Assembly (NCBI RefSeq): GCF_016863015.1
Contig: NZ_BOOB01000054.1
Span: 1-64,000, forward strand
Direction of reading: 5' to 3'
Length of the DNA: 64,000 nt
Source: Microbispora amethystogenes
Lineage (GTDB): Bacteria > Actinomycetota > Actinomycetes > Streptosporangiales > Streptosporangiaceae
Shown here: piece by piece, positions 9,385-17,989 of the stretch
How positions within the stretch are numbered: position 1 is the first letter of the stretch
How the letters are laid out: each line of letters opens with the position of its first letter
Notes under the pieces: generated by a model
Told to the model about the DNA's origin: nothing
The model's database searches: none
What the model saw: the letters and a program-made list of their open reading frames with translations, nothing else
Made by a program: the position numbers and the translations under genes

Positions 9385-10614
9385 TCAGGCCACGGACTCG
9401 CGGTTGACGTCCTGGTTGACGGCCTCGGCGGCCTCCTCGGCGGCGGACGCGGCGATGTCGGCCGGGGTCTCCCGCGAGCGGCGGATGCCGAGGATGCTGA
9501 TGAACAGCGACGCGAAGATCGTCTGGAAGCTCATGACGAACGCGGTCGCCGACGGCACGACGAGACGCAGCGACTCGGCCGGGATCAGCTCGCCGAAGCC
9601 GCGGCCGCCCCAGTGGGACAGCGAGGCCACCAGGCCGGCGAGACCGGCCACCGCGAGCGCGCCGCCGGCCAGCAGGCCGCGCTCCAGCGTGACGATGTCG
9701 ACCAGCTTCCTGACCCGCCGGTCCTCGGGGAGGAAGCCCTCCTCAGCCGCGTACACCTTGGTGAACAGCGCGAACAGCACGGCCTGGAAGCCGATCACCA
9801 CCATCGCGGACGCGCCGACCAGCGTGTCGACGTCGAAGGCGAGCTTGCCGATGCGCACCTGGCCGAACGTGAGCGCGGCGCCGGCGACGAGACCGAGGGT
9901 CATCAGCACCAGGCCGGGGATGAAGAACAGCCAGCGCGGGCTGTAGAGCATCAGGAAGCGCAGGTGGCGCCAGCCGTCCCGCCAGGAGCGCAGGTGCGGC
10001 GGGCGGGAGCGGCCGTCGGGCGACAGGGTGGTCGGCACCTCGCGGACGTCGAGCCCCTGCAGGGTCGCCTTGACGACCATCTCGGAGGCGAACTCCATGC
10101 CGCCGGTCTGCAGCCCGAGCCGCAGGATCGATTCGCGGCGGAAGCCCCGCAGGCCGCAGTGGAAGTCGCCGATCTCGCTGGGGAAGAACAGCCGGCCGAT
10201 GAAGGACAGGACCGGGTTGCCCAGGTAGCGGTGCAGCGGGGGCATGGCGCCCGGCGCGATCCCGCCGCGGAACCGGTTGCCCATGACCAGCTCGGCGCCG
10301 TCCCGGAGCTGCTCGACGAAGGGCATCAGGTTGGTGAAGTCGTAGGAGTCGTCGGCGTCGCCCATGATCACGTACCTGCCGCGGGCGGCGCGGATGCCGC
10401 CGATCAGGGCGTTGCCGTAGCCCTTCGCGTCGACGTGGACAACCCGGGCGCCCGCGTCGCGGGCCAGCTGTTGCGAGCCGTCCGTGCTGCCGTTGTCGGC
10501 GATGACCACCTCACCGTCGACTCCGTTCTCCCGCATGCAGTCAAGGGCCTTGCGGACACAGATCTCAACGGTCTCGGCCTCATTGAGGCATGGCATGACA
10601 ACGGTAAGTTCCAC
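9385..10614 (-). CDS. Family 2 glycosyltransferase (polyprenyl-phosphate mannosyl/glucosyltransferase type) with C-terminal membrane helices
   Basis: 409 residues. The first 220 or so form a GT-A fold like dolichol-phosphate mannose synthase: start LTVVMPCLNEAETV, nucleotide-sugar loop DNGSTDGS, and a DADDSYDF metal-binding acidic motif. The C-terminal half holds about four hydrophobic segments, so the enzyme is membrane-anchored. Such enzymes move a sugar from GDP- or UDP-sugar to polyprenyl phosphate, giving a lipid donor for extracytoplasmic glycosyltransferases. Two candidate users, the genes at 10881 and 13358, are close by, so a protein- or wall-glycosylation role is likely. The sugar is not shown by the sequence. 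Confidence 0.88.
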   Translation of the reverse strand: MELTVVMPCLNEAETVEICVRKALDCMRENGVDGEVVIADNGSTDGSQQLARDAGARVVHVDAKGYGNALIGGIRAARGRYVIMGDADDSYDFTNLMPFVEQLRDGAELVMGNRFRGGIAPGAMPPLHRYLGNPVLSFIGRLFFPSEIGDFHCGLRGFRRESILRLGLQTGGMEFASEMVVKATLQGLDVREVPTTLSPDGRSRPPHLRSWRDGWRHLRFLMLYSPRWLFFIPGLVLMTLGLVAGAALTFGQVRIGKLAFDVDTLVGASAMVVIGFQAVLFALFTKVYAAEEGFLPEDRRVRKLVDIVTLERGLLAGGALAVAGLAGLVASLSHWGGRGFGELIPAESLRLVVPSATAFVMSFQTIFASLFISILGIRRSRETPADIAASAAEEAAEAVNQDVNRESVA

Positions 10615-10880
10615 GTCGCAACTCCTTGCATATGACGGCAGGACACCAATGATGCCTGCTTCCCGGTAGCGTCCGAGTCAAGTCGGCGAAACGGCTGGCA
10701 TTCTGTAACCGTGACTCCACCCACCGCCGGAGCGGCGGGCGGCCCGCGTCACCGCCCGGACGGCGACGCAGAGGACGGGCCCGGCCCCGGGAATCGGAAG
10801 ACATCACCGACGAGATCCGAGGGGAGGAAGCGCGGACCCGCCCGCCTGCCAAGGCAGCCGGTCGCCTCCGCGCGACGCTG

Positions 10881-12416
10881 ATGGTCGCGGTCGCGGATCC
10901 ACCCTCGGTGGACACGGCGCCGCTCGGCCGATGGGGCCGCGCGGTCGCCCTGGTGCGCCGGCACCGGATCTTCTCGGCCACCCTGGGCGTGGCCTTCGTG
11001 CTGCGGATCGTCACGATGCTCGGCTTCGGCCCGGCGATGTGGTTCAACGACTCCTACGACTACGTCTCCGTGGCGCTGCGCCCCCGGCCGCACCCGATCC
11101 GCCCCGACGGATACAGCTTCTGGCTGCTCCTGCTCAGGCCCTTCCACAGCTTCTCGCTCGTCATCCTGACCCAGCACCTGATGGGGCTGGCCGTGGCGGT
11201 CCTGATCTACGCGCTGCTGACCAGGAGGTTCGGGCTGCCGGGCTGGGGGGCCACGCTCGCGGCGGCCCCCGTGCTGTTCGACGCCTACCAGATCCAGCTC
11301 GAACAGCTGGTCATGTCGGACGCCATGTTCATCCTGCTCGTGGTGGGCGTGGTGACGCTCGTGCTGTGGCGGGAGAGGATGACCTGGCTCGGCGGGACCG
11401 CCGTCGGGCTGCTGCTCGCGGTGACGGCGCTGACCCGGAGCATCGGCCTGCCGATCCTCGCGCTCGTCGTCGCGTACCTGGTGATCAAGCGGGCCGGATG
11501 GCGGCCGATCGCCGCGATGGTCGTCGCCTGCGCGCTGCCCGTCCTGGCGTACATGGGCTGGTTCAAGGCGGTGAACGGGCAGTTCGCGATGACCAACAGC
11601 GACGGGGTCATCCTCTACATGCGGACGTCGCTGTTCGCCGACTGCCACAAGATGGACATCGACGAGCGGCGCGAGCTGGAGCTCGCCCTGCTGTGCATCA
11701 ACACGCCGCCGGACGAGCGCGGCCTCTACTCCCAGGCGTACCTGTGGTGGGACGACCAGAACCAGCTCCACGTGTTCGGGTCGGGCATGAAGTTCACCCC
11801 GGAGATCAACGCGAACGCGAGCGCGTTCGCGAAGAAGGCGATCCTGTCGCAGCCCGGCGACTACCTCGCGGCGGTGGCCAAGGACTTCCTCCGCGCCTTC
11901 CACTGGGGCCGCCCGCGCTTCCCGGACGCCAAGACCTACATGCAGTACGAGTTCTCCAACGACTACACCCGCAAGCTGCCCAAGTGGAGCTCGTACCACA
12001 GCACCACCGACAAGGACGCCGAGGCGTACGAGAACGGGCCGGCCGCGACGCGGGTCGTCTCGCCCTGGTCGGACTTCATGATCGGTTACCAGAAGGTCGT
12101 CCGGCTGCCGGGCCTCGTGCTGGGCCTGCTGCTGCTGTTCGGCCTGTACGGCGTGGTGCGGCGCTGGCGCGAGCTCGGCGGGCCCGCGCTGCTGCCCTGG
12201 CTGGGGTCGGCCGGCCTGATCCTGGCGCCGGCGGCGACCGCCGAGTTCGACTACCGCTACCTGTTGCCGGCCGTCCCGCTCGCCTGCCTCGCCGCCGCGA
12301 TCACCGCGCGCGACCTCGTACGGCGCCGGGCCGGAGCGCGGGCGGAGCAGCCAAGTGACCAGGCGGACCAGGGAAAGAGCGGTCAGGGGGAGACGGAGGT
12401 GTGGACGGCGTTGTAG
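10881..12416 (+). CDS. Multi-spanning membrane protein, probable lipid-linked-sugar glycosyltransferase (GT-C-like)
   Basis: 511 residues with roughly ten hydrophobic segments. An acidic pair lies just after the first helix (WFNDSYDYVSVA), which matches the first-loop Asp position of GT-C enzymes such as ArnT and Pmt. The family is not firmly recognised. A large loop at about residues 250-395 is hydrophilic and lies outside or between helices. It is divergent from the GT2 gene, which could supply its polyprenyl-phosphate sugar. The ATG at 10881 is the first start in the frame and has no clear Shine-Dalgarno. The last 34 bp overlap the 3' end of rsmI in convergent orientation. Confidence 0.75.
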   Translation: MVAVADPPSVDTAPLGRWGRAVALVRRHRIFSATLGVAFVLRIVTMLGFGPAMWFNDSYDYVSVALRPRPHPIRPDGYSFWLLLLRPFHSFSLVILTQHLMGLAVAVLIYALLTRRFGLPGWGATLAAAPVLFDAYQIQLEQLVMSDAMFILLVVGVVTLVLWRERMTWLGGTAVGLLLAVTALTRSIGLPILALVVAYLVIKRAGWRPIAAMVVACALPVLAYMGWFKAVNGQFAMTNSDGVILYMRTSLFADCHKMDIDERRELELALLCINTPPDERGLYSQAYLWWDDQNQLHVFGSGMKFTPEINANASAFAKKAILSQPGDYLAAVAKDFLRAFHWGRPRFPDAKTYMQYEFSNDYTRKLPKWSSYHSTTDKDAEAYENGPAATRVVSPWSDFMIGYQKVVRLPGLVLGLLLLFGLYGVVRRWRELGGPALLPWLGSAGLILAPAATAEFDYRYLLPAVPLACLAAAITARDLVRRRAGARAEQPSDQADQGKSGQGETEVWTAL

Positions 12417-13213
12417 AGGTCGCGCCTGGAGACGCCCGCGGCCTTGGCCACCTCGACGATGGCCTGCTTGCGGGGGACTCCCGCGGTCTCGCGCCGGGCC
12501 ACCTCCTCGACCAGCTCGTCGATGCCGGGCGCGGCCTCCTCGGCCGTCCGGCCCGCCACGACGAGCGTGATCTCTCCCCTGACCTCGCCGGCCGCCCAGT
12601 CGGCCAGCTCGCCGAGGCCGCCGCGCCGCACCTCCTCGTACGTCTTGGTCAGCTCGCGGCAGACGGCGGCGGGCCGTCCGGGGCCGAAGGCCTCCGCCAT
12701 CGCCTCCAGGGTCGCCCGCAGGCGGTGCGGCGCCTCGAAGAAGACCATCGTGCGCTCCTCGGCCGCCAGCGAGGCGAGCCGCCGGGCCCGCTCCCCCGGC
12801 TTGCGCGGCGGGAAGCCCTCGAAGCAGAACCGGTCGCTCGGCAGTCCCGACACGGCGAGCGCCGTCGTCACCGCCGACGGGCCGGGCAGCGCCGTCACCG
12901 GCAGGCCGGCCTCGACCGCGAGACGGGTGAGCCGGTAGCCGGGGTCGGACACCCCGGGCATGCCGGCGTCGGTGATCACCACGACGGTGCGCCCCTCGCG
13001 CAGCGCCTCCAGCAGTTCGGCGGCCCGCGCGCTCTCGTTCGCGTCGTAGTAGGACACCACCCGGCCCGTCGGGGTCACCTCCAGGTCGGCGGTGAGCCGT
13101 CGCAGCCGGCGGGTGTCCTCCGCCGCGATCACGTCGGCCGTCGCGAGCACCTCGCGAAGCCGGGGGGAGGCGTCTTTGGGCTGGCCGATGGGCGCCGCGG
13201 CGAGAACGAGCAC
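12383..13213 (-). CDS. rsmI: 16S rRNA (cytidine1402-2'-O)-methyltransferase
   Basis: 276 residues of the tetrapyrrole-methylase fold. RsmI methylates the ribose of C1402 in 16S rRNA. The diagnostic stretches are LAAAPIGQPKDASPR, AAEDTRR, ITDAGMPGVSDPG, LPGPSAVTTALAVSGLP and FEGFPPRK, all present. The start is GTG at 13213. It is divergently paired with the Pmt gene, as in mycobacteria and streptomycetes. Confidence 0.95.
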   Translation of the reverse strand: MLVLAAAPIGQPKDASPRLREVLATADVIAAEDTRRLRRLTADLEVTPTGRVVSYYDANESARAAELLEALREGRTVVVITDAGMPGVSDPGYRLTRLAVEAGLPVTALPGPSAVTTALAVSGLPSDRFCFEGFPPRKPGERARRLASLAAEERTMVFFEAPHRLRATLEAMAEAFGPGRPAAVCRELTKTYEEVRRGGLGELADWAAGEVRGEITLVVAGRTAEEAAPGIDELVEEVARRETAGVPRKQAIVEVAKAAGVSRRDLYNAVHTSVSP

Positions 13214-13345
13214 CCGTCCACCCTATGACCGGCGCGCGGCCGCCCCGCGACGTTCCTCGTTCGCCCAAGGTGTGAAACATTCACGGTGAGAGGCGCGCAG
13301 AGCGCGATCACCGCGCGAATCGTGTCCTCCGAGGGGACTCACCAG

Positions 13346-13357
13346 TAATCTGTCCGG
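13346..13357 (+). promoter_or_regulatory. Candidate leaderless promoter of the Pmt gene
   Basis: TAATCT at 13346-13351 fits an actinobacterial -10 element (TANNNT). Six bases separate it from the GTG at 13358, and there is no Shine-Dalgarno, so transcription probably begins at the start codon. No convincing -35 is visible. Confidence 0.6.
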
Positions 13358-14965
13358 GTGGCCGTGACCGACTATTCCCACAAGGCGTTCGAGCAGCCGG
13401 AAGAGGAACCGGAGGGGGAAGCCCCCGCGGTGTCCCTTCGCGACCGGCTGGTGCCGCCCATGCCCGGCAGCGTCATGTGGGGCTGGGTCGGCCCCATCGT
13501 GATCGCGTTGTTCGGCGCGTTCCTGCGCTTCTTCCGGCTGGGCACGCCCCACGCGGTCGTCTTCGACGAGACGTACTACGCGAAGGACTCGTGGGCGACG
13601 GTCAGGTACGGCGCCGAGCGGCAGTTCGTGGACGGCGCGGACAAGCTCCTGCTCGCCGGGAACGACCACATCTTCAAGCAGTGCCCGAGCGTCAGCGAGT
13701 GCGCCTCGTACGTGGTGCACCCGCCCCTCGGCAAGTGGATGATCGGCCTCGGCGAGGTGATCTTCGGCCCGAACCCGTACGGCTGGCGGTTCGCCGCCGC
13801 GCTGCTCGGCTCGCTGTCGATCCTGATCCTCGCCCGCACGGCCCGCAGGATGACCCGTTCGACGCTGCTCGGCTGCGTCGCCGGTCTGCTGCTCTCTCTC
13901 GACGCCCTCCACTTCGTGCTGTCCCGCACGGCCCTGCTGGACATCTTCCTGATGTTCTGGGTGGTCGCCGCGTTCGCCTGCCTCGTCGCCGACCGCGACT
14001 GGTTCCGCTCCCGGCTGGTCGCCTGGAACGAGGCGGGGTCGCCCGACGACGGCCCGCGTACGGGCCTGCGGCCCTGGCTCCTCGGCGCCGGGCTCTGCCT
14101 GGGCGCGGCCCTGGCCACCAAGTGGACCGCCGCCTTCTACATCATCGCGTTCGGGGTCATGGTGCTGCTGTGGGACCTCGGCGCGCGGCGGACCACCGGG
14201 GTGCCGCGCCCCTTCCGCGCCGTCGTCGTGCGCGACCTGCCGCTCGCGGCGGCCTGGATGGCCGTCGTCCCGGCCCTCGCCTACCTCGTCTCGTTCACGG
14301 GGTGGTTCGTCACCGACAAGGGCTACGGGCGCAACTGGGAGCAGGCCACCGCCAACGGCCCGGTCTACTTCGTCTTCGACTCGCTCCGGTCGTGGTTCGA
14401 CTACCAGCACCAGGTGCTGAGCTTCCACACGGGCCTCGAACAGACCCACCCGTACCAGTCGAGGCCCTGGCAGTGGCCGCTGCTGCTGCGCCCGGTGGCG
14501 TTCTTCTACGAGTCGCCCACGACGTGCGGCGCGCCCAGCTGCTCCTACTCGATCCTCGGCACCGGCACGCCGATCATCTGGTTCGCCGGGCTCCTCGCGC
14601 TGATCGGCATGATCGCCTGGTACGTCGCGACCCGCGACTGGCGCGCCGGCTCGGTGCTGCTCGGCTACGCCGCCGGGTGGCTGCCGTGGTTCTACTTCTC
14701 CATCTCCGACAACCGGACGATGTTCGCGTTCTACGCGATGCCGATGGTGCCGTTCATGATCCTGGCGATCGTGCTGGGCTGCGGGCTCATCATCGGGCGG
14801 GCCGATCCCGCCCGGCCGAACCGCCGGGTGGTCGGCACCGCCGTCGTCGGCGCGTTCGTCCTCCTGTCGTTGGTCAACTTCGGCTGGCTCTATCCGGTGA
14901 TAGCGGCCGAGGTCATCCCGTACGACTCCTGGCACGCGAGGATGCTGTTCGACTCCTGGATCTGA
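13358..14965 (+). CDS. Polyprenyl-phosphate-mannose:protein O-mannosyltransferase (Pmt)
   Basis: 535 residues, a GT39 enzyme that moves mannose from polyprenyl-phosphate-mannose to Ser/Thr of proteins being exported by Sec. About ten membrane helices are seen. The first loop carries the catalytic acidic motif (HAVVFDETYYAKDSW), followed by VHPPLGKWMIG. Later KWTAAFY and the C-terminal ISDNRTMFAFYAMP match the family. The bacterial homologue in M. tuberculosis (Rv1002c) has the same neighbour, rsmI. With the GT2 gene at 9385 it would form a two-step O-mannosylation route. Potential targets in this window include the Pro/Ser/Thr-rich secreted proteins. Confidence 0.93.
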   Translation: MAVTDYSHKAFEQPEEEPEGEAPAVSLRDRLVPPMPGSVMWGWVGPIVIALFGAFLRFFRLGTPHAVVFDETYYAKDSWATVRYGAERQFVDGADKLLLAGNDHIFKQCPSVSECASYVVHPPLGKWMIGLGEVIFGPNPYGWRFAAALLGSLSILILARTARRMTRSTLLGCVAGLLLSLDALHFVLSRTALLDIFLMFWVVAAFACLVADRDWFRSRLVAWNEAGSPDDGPRTGLRPWLLGAGLCLGAALATKWTAAFYIIAFGVMVLLWDLGARRTTGVPRPFRAVVVRDLPLAAAWMAVVPALAYLVSFTGWFVTDKGYGRNWEQATANGPVYFVFDSLRSWFDYQHQVLSFHTGLEQTHPYQSRPWQWPLLLRPVAFFYESPTTCGAPSCSYSILGTGTPIIWFAGLLALIGMIAWYVATRDWRAGSVLLGYAAGWLPWFYFSISDNRTMFAFYAMPMVPFMILAIVLGCGLIIGRADPARPNRRVVGTAVVGAFVLLSLVNFGWLYPVIAAEVIPYDSWHARMLFDSWI

Positions 14966-15067
14966 CACCCCCGTATGGTTGGGCCGTACCGTTGCGCCCA
15001 GAGGGGGTGGTCGTCAGTGATACCGGGTCGTCGTCAACGATGGGGTCGATACGGCAGACTGCGGGTC

Positions 15068-16510
15068 ATGCCCGCACCTGACGTCGCCGCGCTCCTGGCC
15101 CAACTGGAGCGCTCCGAACCGGACATCGCCGAGCCCGCCCGCGTCGCGGTCGAATGGCTCGCCGGCGGCGAGGCGCTGGAGACGATCAGCCAGTTCGACG
15201 TGTGCGAGTTCCTCTGGTACACGTTGCCGATCAAGGTCCCGGGCGACCAGGCGACCATCGCGCGCGCGCTCGGCAAGCTGCTCCGCCTCGCCGGGATGGA
15301 GCGGTACGCCGCCCTGTGCGACTCCCCCGCCACGGCCCGGATCCTGCTCACGTACGCCCGGGAGGGCGAGGAGGCCGGCACCTCGGCCTATCACCGCGAG
15401 CTGGAGTCGACGGGGGTGCTGCCCCCGGACGTCGCCGAGCTGTCCTGGAGCTCGATCATGGGCCCGGAGGAGCTCGGGGCGCACGTCGCCTGCGCCGCCG
15501 CGCTGGAGCTCGCCATCGTCGCCGGCGAACCCGTGGACCGCGAGGAGCTGACCCGCCGCTGGCTCACCGCCCCGCGGACGGAGCTGGGCGGCGACTGCTG
15601 GCTCCACCGGGTGCACGGCGAGCGGCTGAACCGCTGGGTGCTCGGGCGCGGCACCGCCCGCCGCGAGCTCGCCCAGCCCTTCGAGGTGCGGCTGCACGCG
15701 CCCATCGAGGCGCCGGCCGAGCCCCACCTGGAGCCGCTGCGCTGGCTGCTCGACCTGGCCCGCACGGGCGTCCGCCTGACCGAACGGCTCAACGTCGGGC
15801 GGGCCGTGGCGGCGGAGGCGGCGGGCCGCTTCGGCTGGGCCGCCCGCACGGGCCTCCGTACGGGGGCGGCGGGCACGGGATCGGGCACGGGATCGGGCAC
15901 GGGATCGGGCACGGGATCGGGCACGGAGCCGCGGGCGGTGCGCGGCGAGGCCGACGTGCCCGCCATGACCGAACTGCGGCGGATCGCCGTCCACGACCTC
16001 GGGGCGCTGCGGCGCAGCGGGCGGCGGCTGGTGCTCACGACCACCGGCCGGAACCTCCTGGACGATCCCGCCGCCCTGTGGGAGGCCGCCGCGGCCACCC
16101 TGCTCGTCCCCGCCCCCGGCGAACACGACTTCGAGATCTCCATCCGCGAGTCCGCGTTGATGATCCTGGTGGACGGCGATGCCGTACCGGACAGCGACCT
16201 GCGCGACCGGGTCGCCGAGGTGGTCAACGGCGAGGGCTGGCGTTCGGCCGACGGCGGCCGGGTCACCGGCGTGGACCTCTCCCATCCGCTGGCCCGGCTC
16301 CGGCACCGTCTCGACGCCCTCGGCCTCGCGGCTGACGGGGTGCGGGCGTCCGAGTCCCCAGCAGGGCCGTTCCTCGCGGGGGACCGGGAGCCTTCCGGGT
16401 CCGCCCGGGACGCGTACGTCTGGCGGCTCACCGGCACGGGCCGCCGCGCCGCACTGGCCGCGCTGCGCGCGCAGGCGCTGCGCCCCCGCCAGTACGCCGG
16501 CCTCGGGTGA
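15068..16510 (+). CDS. Protein of unknown function with Thr-Gly-Ser-Gly repeat linker
   Basis: 480 residues from the ATG at 15068 (MPAPDVAALLAQLER); the frame stays open upstream to 14975 but that part looks non-coding. I do not recognise the family. The first 265 residues are helical, acidic and Leu/Ala rich. Residues about 269-287 are a TGSG repeat encoded by a perfect 12-bp tandem repeat. The last 190 residues contain alternating hydrophobic strands and end in RLTGTGRRAALAALRAQ. No signal peptide, TM helix or catalytic motif is evident, so it is probably a two-domain cytoplasmic protein with a flexible linker. Confidence 0.75.
   Translation: MPAPDVAALLAQLERSEPDIAEPARVAVEWLAGGEALETISQFDVCEFLWYTLPIKVPGDQATIARALGKLLRLAGMERYAALCDSPATARILLTYAREGEEAGTSAYHRELESTGVLPPDVAELSWSSIMGPEELGAHVACAAALELAIVAGEPVDREELTRRWLTAPRTELGGDCWLHRVHGERLNRWVLGRGTARRELAQPFEVRLHAPIEAPAEPHLEPLRWLLDLARTGVRLTERLNVGRAVAAEAAGRFGWAARTGLRTGAAGTGSGTGSGTGSGTGSGTEPRAVRGEADVPAMTELRRIAVHDLGALRRSGRRLVLTTTGRNLLDDPAALWEAAAATLLVPAPGEHDFEISIRESALMILVDGDAVPDSDLRDRVAEVVNGEGWRSADGGRVTGVDLSHPLARLRHRLDALGLAADGVRASESPAGPFLAGDREPSGSARDAYVWRLTGTGRRAALAALRAQALRPRQYAGLG
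15871..15918 (+). repeat. Four perfect 12-bp tandem repeats inside a coding gene
   Basis: The unit GGGCACGGGATC repeats four times without change and a partial fifth copy runs to about 15926. Each unit adds four residues (Gly, Thr, Gly, Ser) to the linker of the host protein, so copy-number change would keep the reading frame. Confidence 0.95.
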
Positions 16511-16579
16511 GATCCACGCCGAAACCGGTGGGACACGCGGGCGACGCCGCCGGACAGACGGCGGTGTCAGGCGGCGCTG

Positions 16580-17404
16580 TCAGGAGGTGCAGCCGATGGT
16601 GTCGTTGAGCCTGAAGTCGTCCGGACTCGGGTTGGTCCCCGAGTGGGTGCCGTTGAACCCGATGTTCAGCGTCTGCCCGGGCGCGATGTCCTTGACAAAG
16701 GGCGGGGCCGTCGCGGTCACCTTCGTACCGGTCTGGGACCAGATGGCCACCCACCCGTACGTCACCTGCTGACCGGCGGTGAAGTTGAAATCGAGCTTCC
16801 AGTTGTAGATGGGGGTGGAACCCGTGTTGGTGAGCGCGATGTTCACCGCCATCCCGCCCGGCCAGGTGAACGGATAGTACTCCACGCGGCAGGTGAGCCG
16901 CGGACTCGCCGACGGCGAGGTGACGACGTCGTTGACGATCTTCACGGAGACGGTCCCCGACGCGGGCCCGGTCGCGCCCTTCGTGTCCACGGCCACGATG
17001 TACAACTCGTGTATCTGGGAGGGCACGCCGTAGGGCGGCCACGGCAGGTAGACGTCGCCCAGCGTGGCCGTGGACGAGAACGTCGCCACGGTGACCGCGA
17101 CGCCGTCGCGGTTCTCCCGGACCTGGTAGCAGGCGATGCCGTCGTCGTCGGTGGCGGGGGCCCAGCGCAGCCGGGCCATGTTCATGTACACGCCGATCAC
17201 CTCCGGGGTGCCCGGCGCGCTGGGCGGCGCGTTCGGCGACGTCGGCGTGGTGGGGCAGGTAGGCGCGGAGGGCGACACTGACGGGGACGGGGACGGCCGC
17301 GGGGTCGTGTACGCCATGGCCTGGCCCGTCGTCGGCAGGGTGAGCGCGGCGGCCGCCAGCAGCCCCGCGGTGATCCAACTAGCCGTTCTCGTCGTCTTCC
17401 GCAT
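16580..17404 (-). CDS. Secreted FnIII + family 2 carbohydrate-binding module protein (copy 1)
   Basis: 274 residues. A signal peptide (MRKTTRTASWITAGLLAAAA..., cleavage near QAMA) is followed by a Pro/Ser linker, a fibronectin type III domain (about 60-160) and a C-terminal CBM2-like domain (about 170-274) with Trp residues at WPGG, NWKLDF, YGWVAIWSQ and a terminal Cys pair. No catalytic domain is present, so it should bind cellulose, chitin or a similar surface. I prefer the ATG at 17404 over the GTG at 17413 because the GAGGAG site is then well spaced and the start aligns with the paralogue at 18909-19760. Confidence 0.85.
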   Translation of the reverse strand: MRKTTRTASWITAGLLAAAALTLPTTGQAMAYTTPRPSPSPSVSPSAPTCPTTPTSPNAPPSAPGTPEVIGVYMNMARLRWAPATDDDGIACYQVRENRDGVAVTVATFSSTATLGDVYLPWPPYGVPSQIHELYIVAVDTKGATGPASGTVSVKIVNDVVTSPSASPRLTCRVEYYPFTWPGGMAVNIALTNTGSTPIYNWKLDFNFTAGQQVTYGWVAIWSQTGTKVTATAPPFVKDIAPGQTLNIGFNGTHSGTNPSPDDFRLNDTIGCTS

Positions 17405-17682
17405 CCTCTTCACTCCTCGTCAACCAGCCGGTATCGTCTGCCCGGATCGTCGGCGTGGCGGTGAACAAGTTCAACCCTGCGAGGGGCGGGTGCGGCCACA
17501 CGCTGCGATCATCCGTTCGCTGCTCTGTAAATTTCACTCCGGCCGCGGCGCTCCGCGAGCGTGGGCCGTCGGCGCGCGGGGTGTGCACGACCTCGGCCGG
17601 TGGTTCCGGCGCGGCGCGCCGCACGGCAAAAAGCCGGCGCTCGCCGTGCCCCGGCCCCGAGCGTCGTGGGCGGAAACGGAAG
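17405..17682. other. Intergenic region upstream of the first CBM2 gene
   Basis: Together with the hairpin at 17683-17710 this makes about 340 bp without a convincing gene. The end next to the CBM2 gene carries a ribosome-binding site (GAGGAG) and lower-GC sequence around 17525 (CTGTAAATTT). The rest is GC-rich and I see no conserved frame. Confidence 0.5.
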
Positions 17683-17710
17683 GGCCGGCCCCGCCTGAGC
17701 GGGACCGGCC
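17683..17710 (-). terminator. GC-rich hairpin downstream of the leader-peptide gene
   Basis: GGCCGGCCCCGC pairs with GCGGGACCGGCC around a CTGA loop: 12 pairs with one mismatch or wobble. It lies about 37 nt after the stop of the small peptide gene on the same strand and is a plausible actinobacterial terminator without a U-run. Confidence 0.6.
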
Positions 17711-17746
17711 TCCAGTTCTAGCGTGCGCCGTGGCGCCGTCGCCTGG

Positions 17747-17914
17747 TTACGGCAGGGCCTCGATGACGGCGTCGCGCCAGTCGTAGTGCATCCAGTCGTA
17801 GTTGGCGGGCAGCCCGCCGGTGACGGCGGCCAGTTCGCTGTCGTCCAGCGGGCGAGCGGTCGTGTCGAACTCGTTTATCTCTGATGAGACCTTTCCGGTA
17901 AGGAACGTGCTCAC
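17747..17914 (-). CDS. Candidate bacteriocin/RiPP precursor with double-glycine leader
   Basis: 55 codons from GTG 17914 ([16 protein letters not shown]...) to TAA. Residues 23-34 read [17 protein letters not shown] ([12 protein letters not shown]), which closely resembles double-glycine leaders cut by peptidase-containing ABC exporters. Cleavage would leave a 21-residue product starting [12 protein letters not shown] and ending IEALP. It is aromatic and acidic, with YDW twice, and has no Cys, Ser or Thr, so it cannot be a lanthipeptide. A stop codon lies immediately upstream, so this GTG is the only 5' start; no good Shine-Dalgarno is seen. Directly upstream on the same strand is the remnant of an exporter of the right type. 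Function is inferred from leader and context only. Confidence 0.6.
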   Translation of the reverse strand: MSTFLTGKVSSEINEFDTTARPLDDSELAAVTGGLPANYDWMHYDWRDAVIEALP

Positions 17915-17989
17915 TCAAGGTCGCAGGTGCGCCTTGGAGGTTACTTGTCCGTCGCTGGGCGATCACTAGGCCGATGACCGGCCCGTCCT

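Noticed and set aside
7835-9946. 703-codon rightward frame opposite metG and the GT2 gene
   Set aside because: Composition is typical of the complement of high-GC coding DNA, and metG motifs on the other strand are unmistakable.
10749-13280. 843-codon leftward frame across the GT-C-like gene and rsmI
   Set aside because: Part of it is an out-of-frame copy of rsmI; the rest is antisense noise.
13223-14968. 581-codon leftward frame opposite Pmt
   Set aside because: His/Arg/Glu-rich antisense frame; Pmt is clear on the other strand.
15871-15926. Tandem repeat considered as CRISPR or origin iterons
   Set aside because: Repeats are 12 bp without spacers and lie in frame inside a gene.
17747-17914. 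Lanthipeptide reading of the small leader gene
   Set aside because: The predicted core has no Ser, Thr or Cys, so dehydration and thioether rings are impossible.
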